DNA from: an uncultured Prevotella sp.
GTDB taxonomy: Bacteria; Bacteroidota; Bacteroidia; Bacteroidales; Bacteroidaceae
DNA: 64,000 nucleotides
Assembly: GCA_927910885.1 (NCBI GenBank)
Contig: CAKMOD010000032.1
Span: 4,428-68,427, forward strand
Direction of reading: 5' to 3'
The position numbers and the translations under genes are program-made. The notes beneath the pieces are model-generated. The model saw only the letters and a list, made by a program, of their open reading frames with translations, made no database searches and was not told the DNA's origin. Within the stretch, counting starts at the first letter, position 1. Each line of letters begins with the position of its first letter. Positions 26,364 through 34,704 of the stretch are shown one piece after another.

Positions 26364-29300
26364 TTAGAACCCTTCCAAATCGTAGTATTCATCTTCGATA
26401 TTGTTTTGGATGGGCTGGTTCTTTTTATTATTCTTGTTGTTTGTTTTGTTCTGTTGTGGAACTTCATCACCGAAGTAGATTATCGGACCGTCATCCGAAA
26501 CCTTCTTCTTTGGTGCAGGTGTAGCCTGTGGCTTCTGCGTAGCAGGCTGTTGAGGCTTTGCTGTAGTGGGCTTAGCAGACTTGTCCGTAACCACTGGCTT
26601 TGTAGTTTTTGCAGGTGCTATAGGAGTTGTAGGCTTGGTAGCTACGGCAGGAGTAGCCTGCTTAGAAGGGGTGGCAGGGGCTGTTGGCTTAGTAGGAGCA
26701 ACAGGCTTCACCGGTGTTGTTGGTGTTGTTGTCTTAGCCGGTGTTGCAGGAGTCGTAGGCTTTGCTGGTTCCTCCTCTGGTATGAAGTAGGTGCTGTTGT
26801 CGTCCAGTACAGGCTTCTTTTCCTCCGTTACTGGCTTCTTTTCTTCTATTATAGGCTTTTTCTCTATTGTAGGTTTCTTATCTTCTAGAACTGGCTTCTT
26901 GTCCTCCACAGGAATCTCAAAGGTGTTGCTGTTTTGTTCAATCACCTTTTGTTCTGTCTTTGTTGGCTTAACTTCCTCCAATGGGATAGTCATCGTGTTG
27001 TCAACAGGTACGTCTTGTGTATCAGGATAGAGGTCAGGATCATTTACATGTTTCTGTTCAATCTCTTGCTGTATGTCACGTTCACGTGGTGTTGCAACCT
27101 CAGCTGGCTCACTAAGTAAGTATCTTTGTGTCACTACTAATGGTGCAAAATGCTTTGCATAGAACTCCTCGTAGTCCTTATAACTGTATATTGTTCCTAT
27201 CAGTTTAAGGTTCTTATCACTGATAATAATTCCCTTTGTACTCTTGCCCATTTGCTGTGCTACAGCCTGTGATGCGAATAGTTGACGTGCATATTGATAA
27301 GCCTCATCAAAGCTACGGAAACCCGATACCTGCATTTGATGTAAGCCATTGAGGTCTTCTATCTCAATTTCAAAGTTACGAACGAGGAAGTTTGTGAAGT
27401 TGAATCGTGCTAATTCGAATAGTAACTTGTTCTCTTTCAGGGAGTCAGGGTGGTACACTAACAGGAACTTGAAGTCTATGTCACGCTCTGAAGAAAGCTT
27501 AGCTTGTTGTATGCTATCACTATCATTCATTACGTTTGCACGATAGTTCCAGATGTTGTCAAGGTCAAACTTGCCGCCACGTAGTTTCTTACCAGCTTGC
27601 ACACCATTGACAATCATACCCGCCATCTCACTAATACGACTGCTTGGATAGCTCTTTACAACCTCCTTCATGTCGTTAACGCAACCTGTAGGATCGCCAT
27701 TGTTCAGTTTACCCAATCCTCCAATGAAGAGGAACTTATCCCTATTTGCACCCATTGGGAAGCGTGAATCAGAGATGCGAGTATTAGCTGCAACCTCACC
27801 ATATCGACCTTGTTTGAAGGCTTCGTAGGTTGCTGCATAAAGGGAGTCTTCTATCTGTACACCGAAACGAAGGTTCTGCTTATAGTACGGGTCGGTAAGA
27901 AGAGTAGTCCATTTACTCTTTGGGAACTTCTGACTTAAGCGTGTAACATAGTTCTCACCCACCTGAGGTTCGTTCTTACGCATATAAAGTAGATAGAGAT
28001 GATAGTACACATCGTCCATCTGTTCATAGTCAGGATAGTTGTCACTTACACGCCTTAAAGCCTTTTCTGCTAACCGAAGGTTGTCGAGTCTGTCCTTAAA
28101 GATAACGCCAGAATGGTGTAATCCGTCTTCGAGAATCTTGTTACTTGCCTCCAACTGTTCCGCAGTGAAAGGTATTTGTGATAGATAATACTCACGTTTA
28201 TGAGGGTCATTTTTGAGCGAGTCTGCCGCTTGTTTGATAGAATCCTGTCGTGCTTCAGCATGCATGATAGAGTCCCTTTGTTGCTCCGTAAGTTCAGTAG
28301 GCATTTTGGAATTGCCTACTCTGCCCACAACACTTTGATTAATGCGTTGCCAGTTATCAATATTCTCTCGTTTACCCCATAGCTGTTGAAAGGTAGTTTT
28401 ACCTTGTTGAACTGCTGTTGGGTTATAGAAATACCACGTACTTCCTTGCTGTTGTCTGTTGTTTATAGGCTTAGGCGTCCCAAGATTATTAGTTCCAAAG
28501 TCGCCATCCATACCTTGTTGCTGTCCATTATTCAATGCAGCCTGTTGCTCACGTTCTTCTTTCTCTTTCTTCTTAAGGGCAGTAATGACCCGATCAATCG
28601 CTGCATTACGCTCTTGTTCAGAACATTTTGCAAGATACTGAAGCGAATCTTGGAGCTGTACAGCATCCGTATAAGGAGCTAACTCGTCTAATATCTTAGA
28701 ACGTTCAGATAACTGTTCGTAGTCTTTACGATCCTTATCAAGAAGTCCTATAGCTTCTCCATAGCATCGTTTAGCATCTCCAAAACACTCTTTTTCCCAG
28801 TAGAGATCACCGAGGTGGAGTAGTAATACGCCTTTCTCAATACCACTTCTTGTAGCCTTCTTATTACCTTGCTCGTATGCATTAATGGCTGCAAGCGTAT
28901 CTCGTGTAGCAAGGTGTATGTTACCCATTGCGTAATACACCTGGTCAAGATACTCCTTGTTATTGTCTGAAGCAGCCATTTGCTTGAGTTTGCTAATCAT
29001 CTTCTTCGTCTGCCCCTTAGCGGTAACTTCTGTCTGAGCAATACGTGCATTAAACTCCAATTCGTAGGGAGGATTGGTGCGGATAACACGTTGGAAAGTC
29101 TTGTAGGCTTCCTCATTTCTGCCGAGTGAAGCCAATACCTGTCCAAGCAGATACAGCTCACGAGCCTTCTGCTTCTTACGCATTTCATGCTTGATAACCT
29201 TCTGGAGATAAGGAACAGCTTTTTCCAACTCACCTGAATGCAGGTAATAATCAGCATAGGTATAGTCCCATTCTTTCACAGCTCGCCAGTCCAAAGAGTC

Positions 29301-29906
29301 GCGTTGCATATTACGGATAATGTCCTCAGCGTCATAGAGCCAGTCTTGTTCTATGTAACACTTAGCCAACCAAGCCCTTGCTTTACCATAAATAGCAGGT
29401 TGACCTTTGTAGATACGACTCATATAAGCAAAGGTTGCAGCCGCTTCTTCAAAAGCACCTTTATGGAATTGTGAACGTCCCATGAGCATCCATGCTTTCC
29501 ATAGGAAGGGATTATACTCACGGCGCGATAGCCATTCTATGTCCTTTTCAGTCTTTCGTCTACTCTTTGTCCACTCTGGTCTTTTCTTGATACTATGCTT
29601 TGCAATAGCCTTCTCAGCCTTTTCTATCGCTCTGTCAAAGTTGCCCTTTCCTAAGTCACGACTATTCTTATTGCCGACAGTATAGAATGGAATGAGTTCT
29701 GTGAAGTTATCTTTATTTCCCTTCTCCTTCTCCAATGATCCATCAATATAAGCTTGTGCACCGTTATAGTAGACGTTATAACGCGTATTGAAAGCATGCC
29801 ACCAGCGCGTTTGCGAGGTGTTATTCTTTGTTGAGCAACTGATTATTGTTAGTACACTGATTGCCAACAGAGAGAGGATAATATGTCTTAATACTCTTTT
29901 CTTCAC
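26364..29906 (-). CDS. porW: PorW/SprE-type TPR lipoprotein of the type IX secretion system
   Basis: Large lipoprotein (1180 residues) required for type IX secretion in Porphyromonas and for gliding in Flavobacterium (SprE). The lipoprotein signal ends at TIISCSTKN (C24). The start RWWHAFNTRYNVYYNG is typical of the family. TPR-type helices run to about residue 950. The C-terminus is unusual: a lysine/glutamate-proline repeat (EDKKPVLEDKKPT and variants) followed by a long Pro/Thr/Ala/Lys stretch (about residues 1040-1130) and a Gln/Asn-rich end. The family core is clear; the repetitive tail is probably extended and could reach across the periplasm. Confidence 0.9.
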   Translation of the reverse strand: MKKRVLRHIILSLLAISVLTIISCSTKNNTSQTRWWHAFNTRYNVYYNGAQAYIDGSLEKEKGNKDNFTELIPFYTVGNKNSRDLGKGNFDRAIEKAEKAIAKHSIKKRPEWTKSRRKTEKDIEWLSRREYNPFLWKAWMLMGRSQFHKGAFEEAAATFAYMSRIYKGQPAIYGKARAWLAKCYIEQDWLYDAEDIIRNMQRDSLDWRAVKEWDYTYADYYLHSGELEKAVPYLQKVIKHEMRKKQKARELYLLGQVLASLGRNEEAYKTFQRVIRTNPPYELEFNARIAQTEVTAKGQTKKMISKLKQMAASDNNKEYLDQVYYAMGNIHLATRDTLAAINAYEQGNKKATRSGIEKGVLLLHLGDLYWEKECFGDAKRCYGEAIGLLDKDRKDYEQLSERSKILDELAPYTDAVQLQDSLQYLAKCSEQERNAAIDRVITALKKKEKEEREQQAALNNGQQQGMDGDFGTNNLGTPKPINNRQQQGSTWYFYNPTAVQQGKTTFQQLWGKRENIDNWQRINQSVVGRVGNSKMPTELTEQQRDSIMHAEARQDSIKQAADSLKNDPHKREYYLSQIPFTAEQLEASNKILEDGLHHSGVIFKDRLDNLRLAEKALRRVSDNYPDYEQMDDVYYHLYLLYMRKNEPQVGENYVTRLSQKFPKSKWTTLLTDPYYKQNLRFGVQIEDSLYAATYEAFKQGRYGEVAANTRISDSRFPMGANRDKFLFIGGLGKLNNGDPTGCVNDMKEVVKSYPSSRISEMAGMIVNGVQAGKKLRGGKFDLDNIWNYRANVMNDSDSIQQAKLSSERDIDFKFLLVYHPDSLKENKLLFELARFNFTNFLVRNFEIEIEDLNGLHQMQVSGFRSFDEAYQYARQLFASQAVAQQMGKSTKGIIISDKNLKLIGTIYSYKDYEEFYAKHFAPLVVTQRYLLSEPAEVATPRERDIQQEIEQKHVNDPDLYPDTQDVPVDNTMTIPLEEVKPTKTEQKVIEQNSNTFEIPVEDKKPVLEDKKPTIEKKPIIEEKKPVTEEKKPVLDDNSTYFIPEEEPAKPTTPATPAKTTTPTTPVKPVAPTKPTAPATPSKQATPAVATKPTTPIAPAKTTKPVVTDKSAKPTTAKPQQPATQKPQATPAPKKKVSDDGPIIYFGDEVPQQNKTNNKNNKKNQPIQNNIEDEYYDLEGF

Positions 29907-29971
29907 GTTTTCTTTGATGTTCTATTCTGAAGTAAGCGTCTTAAAAGTGGAGATAAATACAGATAACAAGC

Positions 29972-30370
29972 TTAACCTTCTATCATTGTTATCAATTCAT
30001 CTTTAATTTGATTTGGTAGATTGATTTCTCGAAGGATAAGGCTTCTATTCCAACCTTTCACCTCATGGGGCTGCATTGTATAGAGAATAGTTGCAAACTC
30101 TTCAACCTCTTCGTCTGTATATTGGTCAGACGGCCTACCACGAAAACGATCAAGCTCTTCATCATCATAGTATTCTACGCCTTTCACAGCAGCCTCCATC
30201 ATACATACCTGTTCGCATTTATCATCTGTTCCATTACAAGAAGAACAATCGCCAGATGTCGGCATGACTACATCAGGCTCACCTTCTTTCTTCTTGGTGA
30301 GCTTTGTTGCTATAGCTGCAATAATCGCTAAGATTAAAAGAGAACTTATGCCAATGAAAAATATATCCAT
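29972..30370 (-). CDS. Membrane-anchored protein with four-cysteine motif, unknown function
   Basis: A 132-residue protein with an N-terminal membrane helix (about residues 4-22), a basic stop-transfer TKLTKKK, then a cysteine cluster CSSC-x6-CEQVC (C42, C45, C52, C56). An acidic region and a soluble helix-rich C-terminus follow. Homologues in Bacteroidetes are sometimes labelled phospholipase, but I see no lipase motif. The cysteine spacing suggests a metal or iron-sulfur site. It lies 43 nt after aroA and 65 nt before porW on the same strand, so it is probably co-transcribed with porW and porX. Confidence 0.65.
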   Translation of the reverse strand: MDIFFIGISSLLILAIIAAIATKLTKKKEGEPDVVMPTSGDCSSCNGTDDKCEQVCMMEAAVKGVEYYDDEELDRFRGRPSDQYTDEEVEEFATILYTMQPHEVKGWNRSLILREINLPNQIKDELITMIEG

Positions 30371-30413
30371 TCTTTACTTCAATTTTATTGTTTGAGCGGC
30401 TCCAAGGAGTTGG

Positions 30414-31667
30414 TTAATCCACTTGTTGTATATGGAAGCCCGCTTTGCGTAAATCGTCCCAATAGTGAGGATAAGACTTAGAAACTACCTCTGGGTTATT
30501 GATACGTATCTCACCCAATTTGATAGCTAATGGTGCAAACGACATTGCCATTCGATGGTCTTCGTAGGTTTCTATGATGGGTTCTGCCATTGGTTCACAT
30601 CGTTCACCATTCCATGAAAGCTCTGTTCCATTCTCATCATAGAGGATATAGCCTAACTTCTCCATCTCTCTCTTCATAGCTTCAATGCGGTCAGTCTCTT
30701 TAATCTTCAGACTGCCTAAGCCTGTGAAATGAAAGGGAATTCCTAATAACGGACACACTGCGATGAGTGTTTGGGCCAAGTCTGGCTGGTTGGTAAAGTC
30801 ATACTCCATTCTATTCAGCATTCGTGAATGGCGTGTCAATATCGCTTCCGGTAAGCCGTTAGAATCTTTATCCTTAAAACTTGTCTTTATTCCCAATAGT
30901 GAGAAGATGTAACGCACAGCCGAGTCACCTTGTCGTGAGCCATCTTTCAGTCCCTGTAATGTCACTTTTGAAACAGTGTCATCAGCCAGAGCAAGTATCT
31001 CATACCAGTAGCTTGCTGCGCTCCAATCACTTTCTATCGTGTAAGCACGTTGCTGATAGGCTTGTGACTTTACGCTAATTGTATCAAAGTCTGACCATTC
31101 TGCCGATACACCAAACTCATGCATAAGATGCAATGTGAGGTCTATGTAAGGTCGTGAAATAATGTTACCCGTCAGCTTTAGTTCTAATCCTTTTGTCAGA
31201 ATAGGCGCAATCATCAATAATGCAGAGATATACTGCGAACTGACGTTACCTGGTATCTGCAATGAACCTCCTTCAAGTTGTCTGCCACGGATGTGGAGTG
31301 GGGGATAACCTTCTTCGCCAATATATTCAATCTCTGCCCCTAAATAATGTAGTGCATCTACGAGAATACCAATCGGACGGTGTTTCATTCGTTCCGTTCC
31401 TGTGATTGTATATTCTCCATCCGTTGCACTTAGATAAGCTGTCATAAAGCGCATAGCCGTGCCTGCTGCTTTAATGTCGATAATATCCGACTGCTTATTT
31501 AACCCACGGATGATAACCTCTGTGTCATCGCAATCCGATAGATTTTCTGGCATCATTCCTCCCTTTGTTAGTGCTTGAATAATCAGTGCACGATTACTGA
31601 TACTTTTTGATGCTGGAAGCGTGATAGAAGTATCAATAGGTTTGGGGCAAGTTATGATGTATTGCAT
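30414..31667 (-). CDS. aroA: 3-phosphoshikimate 1-carboxyvinyltransferase (EPSP synthase)
   Basis: Shikimate-pathway enzyme joining phosphoenolpyruvate to shikimate 3-phosphate in the cytoplasm, 417 residues. Motifs include ASKSISNRALI (substrate-binding lysine and arginine), GTAMRFMTAYL, the KETDRIEAM segment and EDHRMAMSFA. Length is slightly short of the usual 430 but no core motif is missing. It is the first gene of the apparent leftward unit that continues into the Cys-rich protein, porW and porX. Confidence 0.95.
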   Translation of the reverse strand: MQYIITCPKPIDTSITLPASKSISNRALIIQALTKGGMMPENLSDCDDTEVIIRGLNKQSDIIDIKAAGTAMRFMTAYLSATDGEYTITGTERMKHRPIGILVDALHYLGAEIEYIGEEGYPPLHIRGRQLEGGSLQIPGNVSSQYISALLMIAPILTKGLELKLTGNIISRPYIDLTLHLMHEFGVSAEWSDFDTISVKSQAYQQRAYTIESDWSAASYWYEILALADDTVSKVTLQGLKDGSRQGDSAVRYIFSLLGIKTSFKDKDSNGLPEAILTRHSRMLNRMEYDFTNQPDLAQTLIAVCPLLGIPFHFTGLGSLKIKETDRIEAMKREMEKLGYILYDENGTELSWNGERCEPMAEPIIETYEDHRMAMSFAPLAIKLGEIRINNPEVVSKSYPHYWDDLRKAGFHIQQVD

Positions 31668-31695
31668 GTGTATTTAGTGCAGATTTATTATAGGA

Positions 31696-31703
31696 CAAAA
31701 GTA
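31696..31703 (-). promoter_or_regulatory. Predicted -7 element of the aroA-porW-porX unit
   Basis: On the minus strand TACTTTTG (31703-31696) matches TAnnTTTG and lies 29 nt before the aroA ATG. No good -33 TTTG is seen at the usual distance. Confidence 0.5.
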
Positions 31704-31743
31704 CAAAATAAACTTGGGATAAGAGAAAAAGAAGTCCAAAAAG

Positions 31744-31775
31744 TTTGCTAATACGATGGAAAGTAACTAATTTTG
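31744..31775 (+). promoter_or_regulatory. Predicted tRNA-Pro promoter
   Basis: TTTG (31744-31747), 20 nt, TAATTTTG (31768-31775). Transcription would begin about 10 nt before the tRNA. Confidence 0.75.
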
Positions 31776-31792
31776 CATTGCTTTAAAAGGAA

Positions 31793-31867
31793 CGGGATGT
31801 AGTTCAGTAGGTTTAGAATGCTGGTCTGGGGGACCAGTGGTCGCCAGTTCGAGCCTGGTCATCCCGA
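31793..31867 (+). tRNA. tRNA-Pro (anticodon GGG)
   Basis: The acceptor stem CGGGATG (31793-31799) pairs with CATCCCG (31860-31866), with discriminator A at 31867. The anticodon arm CTGGT-CTGGGGG-ACCAG places GGG at positions 34-36. The T-arm contains GTTCGAG. CCA is not encoded, in line with the cca gene at 50.5 kb. A promoter lies upstream and a terminator 17 nt downstream, so it is a single-gene unit. Confidence 0.95.
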
Positions 31868-31883
31868 CACTGAAATATAATTC

Positions 31884-31912
31884 AAAAGAGGCTGTTTATA
31901 GCCTCTTTTTTT
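31884..31912 (+). terminator. Terminator of tRNA-Pro
   Basis: AAAAGAGGCT (31884-31893) pairs with AGCCTCTTTT (31900-31909), with a 6-nt loop and a T-run. Confidence 0.9.
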
Positions 31913-32012
31913 GTTGATAAAAATCATACTTGCGACCTGTATTATAAAGTATGTCCCTTTACTTCATATTGAAAGTGGGTTTCTATAAATCCTTTTTTCT
32001 CTTTCTTTTAAA

Positions 32013-32083
32013 GGTGCGGAGGCTTAGCACCTATTGTGCGGAGACTCAACACCAATGGTGCGCATGGTGAACACCAATGGTGC
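32013..32083. repeat. 22-nt palindrome array, cluster 4
   Basis: A half unit GGTGC ends at 32017. Full units GCACCTATTGTGC, ACACCAATGGTGC and ACACCAATGGTGC start at 32027, 32049 and 32071, with spacers GGAGGCTTA, GGAGACTCA and GCATGGTGA. It lies between the tRNA terminator and the GH20 promoter. I see nothing else in 31913-32260. Confidence 0.85.
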
Positions 32084-32265
32084 GGGCACTTTATAGTCAT
32101 GCGAAAACCCTACTGTATCTAAAGTAGAAAGGACTATTAGCGTGTTACACTGTGGTGGAAAGAAAGTGTGTCATGAGTTATGATGTGGACTTATCTATCT
32201 GCTTTGTGTTATAGGTTAAAGCATACAATATCCTTCGTGTTTTAGAAGTATGCCAATAGAAAATG

Positions 32266-32295
32266 TTTGTATCTCAAATCTTATTCGTATCTTTG
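32266..32295 (+). promoter_or_regulatory. Predicted promoter of the LRR-GH20 gene
   Basis: TTTG (32266-32269), 18 nt, TATCTTTG (32288-32295). The leader would be about 130 nt to the GTG at 32433 or about 58 nt to the ATG at 32360. Confidence 0.65.
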
Positions 32296-32359
32296 TCCCA
32301 TCTGTTAAGATAATAAAACCAAAAATCTATTGTATTACGTAATTAAAACAAAGAAGAAA

Positions 32360-32443
32360 ATGGCTACAATGAGCGTAACCTCTTGGGCAAATCTATTGGA
32401 GAATTCTCTGCAGTTTATTTATAAAAAAAAATGTGCTAAATAG
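32360..32443 (+). CDS. Short upstream reading frame overlapping the GH20 start across an A9 tract
   Basis: A 27-codon frame starts at an ATG after an A/G-rich stretch, reads MATMSVTSWANLLENSLQF, passes through nine A residues (32423-32431) and stops at TAG overlapping the GH20 start. If the tract had eight A residues this frame would join the GH20 protein directly. It could be a leader peptide, the true N-terminus seen through a one-base error, or chance. Confidence 0.35.
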   Translation: MATMSVTSWANLLENSLQFIYKKKCAK

Positions 32444-34526
32444 CTTCCCATCTTGGAGAAGATATGCGGGAAAAGGCATATCAATGCTTTTCGCTTGTTT
32501 TTTGTTAGGTCAGTCGGCTAATGCGCAGAACTTCAGAACTTTGCGAGATGTAAATGTGAATGAGACTGTACTTGACCTTTCACAGACAGACTGTAAAGTG
32601 ATTCCTCGCAATGCGATGCACTCTTGTCATCGTCTTACATCACTTACACTTCCTTCACAACTTGATTCTATCGGTACGCAAGCGTTCTTTGCTTGTGACG
32701 GAATAGGTGGAAAATTACATTTCCCTGCAACTACACGTGTGGTAGATGCATCAGCTTTTAATGGATGTCGTCAGTTGACAGAACTGTCTTTCGACGGCTC
32801 TACACGTATAGGTGCTTTCGCTTTTGCTAATTGTCGTGGACTTCGTGAAGTTCGTCTCTCGGCAGTTGTTCCTCCTGCTTGTGCAGACAATGCTTTTGAT
32901 GGTATAGACCTTAGCCGTGTAAAGCTTGTTGTTCCTGCTAAAGCAAAGAAAGCATATCGTAACGCACCGGGCTGGCGAAACTTCTTCTCACGTCATGAAA
33001 TGGAGAATGTATGCGACCCAGAGAATCTCCTCGTACCTCGTCCGCTGAAGTTAGAGGTCTATGCAACAAATCTTCCTCTCAAATGGCAAGATGTTGTAGG
33101 GGTAGAGGCTCCACAGGAATTGAGTAATGAAAAGATGCAAGCTGAGCGCATTCTTGGTGAGCGAACGGCATATAAGAAGGGACGTAAAACTGGTCCGATG
33201 GTACGTCTTGCACTTGACAAGTCGCTTACAAATGATGAGGCTTACACCTTGCAGGTGAATGATAAGGGAGTAACTATCAAAGGACGTACAGCTACAGCAG
33301 TGTTTAACGGACTGATGACACTTGAACAACTCTGTATTGGTAATGGTGTTTCGTCACGTTCAGTGAAGATTCCTGCACTCAATATTGCAGACGAACCACG
33401 TACGGCAATTCGTGAATTGATGGTTGACCCAGTGCGTCATTTCATTCCGTTTGAGGATTTGAAGGGCTTTGTCGTTGAGATGGCACGCTATAAGTTTAAT
33501 GCTCTTCATCTTCATCTTGTAGACGATCAGGCATGGCGTATAGAGATAAAGAAATACCCAGAACTTGTCGAGAAGGGTTCTGACCGTGTCGGTATGGATG
33601 ATATGCCAGAGCATATCAGCGGTTATTATACACAAGACCAGATGCGCGAATTGGTTCGTTTCGCAGCCCAGTATCATGTTATGGTGATTCCAGAGATTGA
33701 ACTCCCAGGGCATGAGGTAGCTGCTGTTCACTGCTTTCCACAGCTCTCTTGCGCTAAGAAGCCTGTGCCAATTCGCTTGACTTGTGGTGTGAGTAATGAG
33801 TTACTTTGTCCTGCAGAGCCATTTGTTTATGAGTTTCTTGATAACGTCCTGACAGAGTTAGCCGATGTGTTCCCTGCTCCATACGTTCATCTGGGTGGTG
33901 ATGAAGCTGGTCAGCCGCCGTTGGGCGCATGGTCAGATTGTACTGCTTGTACGGCACTGAAGAAGAAAGAAGGGTACACAGAGAACTGGCAGTTGCAGCA
34001 ATACCTCTTTGATCGTGTGATTAATAAACTTCAGTCATTGGGTAAGACACCAATGTATTGGTATGAGCAGGAGTTTAAGACGATTCAGCCGGGATGCGTT
34101 GTTTACGCATGGCGACATGGTTTGACGAAGACGGCAATTGATGCTGCCGTACGCAATAAGGCGAAGATAATGCTCTGTCCGGGTGAGCACTGTTATCTTG
34201 ACTATCCTCAGCAGAGGGGGGATATGCCTGAAAAGAACTGGGGTATGCCGGTAACAACACTTGAACAGACCTATCGTCTTGACCCAGCATGGGGACAGGA
34301 TAACGTCTTTGTTCGTGATAACTTGCTCGGTGTGAGTGGAACGCTTTGGAGTGAATGTATCAACTCTACAGAGCGTATTTACTATCAAGCTTTCCCACGT
34401 GCAGCCGCTTTGGCTGAGGCTGGATGGAGTGTTCCAGAACGTAGAAGTTATAAGGAGTTCCTTACACGTGTACGTCCATTGACAGATGATATGCAACGTC
34501 GTGGCGTTGCGGTCAATGTAAGATAA
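32433..34526 (+). CDS. Exported GH20 beta-N-acetylhexosaminidase with N-terminal BspA-type leucine-rich repeats
   Basis: Glycosidase that removes terminal beta-linked GlcNAc or GalNAc from glycans, 697 residues from a GTG start. An export signal (MLFACFLLGQSANAQ) is followed by about four BspA-type LRR_5 repeats (about residues 40-180; motifs like LTSLTLPSQLDSIGTQAF). A GH20b domain and the catalytic barrel come next. The catalytic pair is D490-E491 in HLGGDEAG, and HLHLVDDQAWRIEIKKYP is the usual GH20 signature. The LRR fusion suggests attachment to host glycoprotein or another surface partner. The start is uncertain: a preceding A9 tract and upstream frame could add about 24 residues. There is no type IX sorting domain at the C-terminus. 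Confidence 0.9.
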   Translation: MLNSFPSWRRYAGKGISMLFACFLLGQSANAQNFRTLRDVNVNETVLDLSQTDCKVIPRNAMHSCHRLTSLTLPSQLDSIGTQAFFACDGIGGKLHFPATTRVVDASAFNGCRQLTELSFDGSTRIGAFAFANCRGLREVRLSAVVPPACADNAFDGIDLSRVKLVVPAKAKKAYRNAPGWRNFFSRHEMENVCDPENLLVPRPLKLEVYATNLPLKWQDVVGVEAPQELSNEKMQAERILGERTAYKKGRKTGPMVRLALDKSLTNDEAYTLQVNDKGVTIKGRTATAVFNGLMTLEQLCIGNGVSSRSVKIPALNIADEPRTAIRELMVDPVRHFIPFEDLKGFVVEMARYKFNALHLHLVDDQAWRIEIKKYPELVEKGSDRVGMDDMPEHISGYYTQDQMRELVRFAAQYHVMVIPEIELPGHEVAAVHCFPQLSCAKKPVPIRLTCGVSNELLCPAEPFVYEFLDNVLTELADVFPAPYVHLGGDEAGQPPLGAWSDCTACTALKKKEGYTENWQLQQYLFDRVINKLQSLGKTPMYWYEQEFKTIQPGCVVYAWRHGLTKTAIDAAVRNKAKIMLCPGEHCYLDYPQQRGDMPEKNWGMPVTTLEQTYRLDPAWGQDNVFVRDNLLGVSGTLWSECINSTERIYYQAFPRAAALAEAGWSVPERRSYKEFLTRVRPLTDDMQRRGVAVNVR

Positions 34527-34591
34527 GTTGTATTTGAGGGTTGTCAGGCTGTAAAAAGAATGTCTTTACGGCTCCGACAGATTGTTTATAA

Positions 34592-34647
34592 AAGAATTAC
34601 CATCACAAAGATAATGATTTATTTACGTGATGATAATTCTTTTTTTG
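34592..34647 (+). terminator. Terminator between the converging GH20 and TonB-receptor genes
   Basis: A 15-nt arm AAGAATTACCATCAC (34592-34606) pairs with GTGATGATAATTCTT (34627-34641) with one mismatch, followed by a T-run. It could serve the GH20 gene. Confidence 0.7.
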
Positions 34648-34704
34648 TATGAAAGTAAATATTTATTATCGTGAAAAAAATATTTATTTCATGAAAATAA
34701 TTCA

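Noticed and set aside
26406..26888. Open frames on the plus strand inside porW and in other long genes
   Set aside because: They mirror biased codons and proline repeats of real genes on the other strand and have no family likeness, start signals or promoters.
1831..32083. The 22-nt arrays as CRISPR
   Set aside because: Units are palindromic, spacers are 9 nt and themselves similar, and no cas genes are present.
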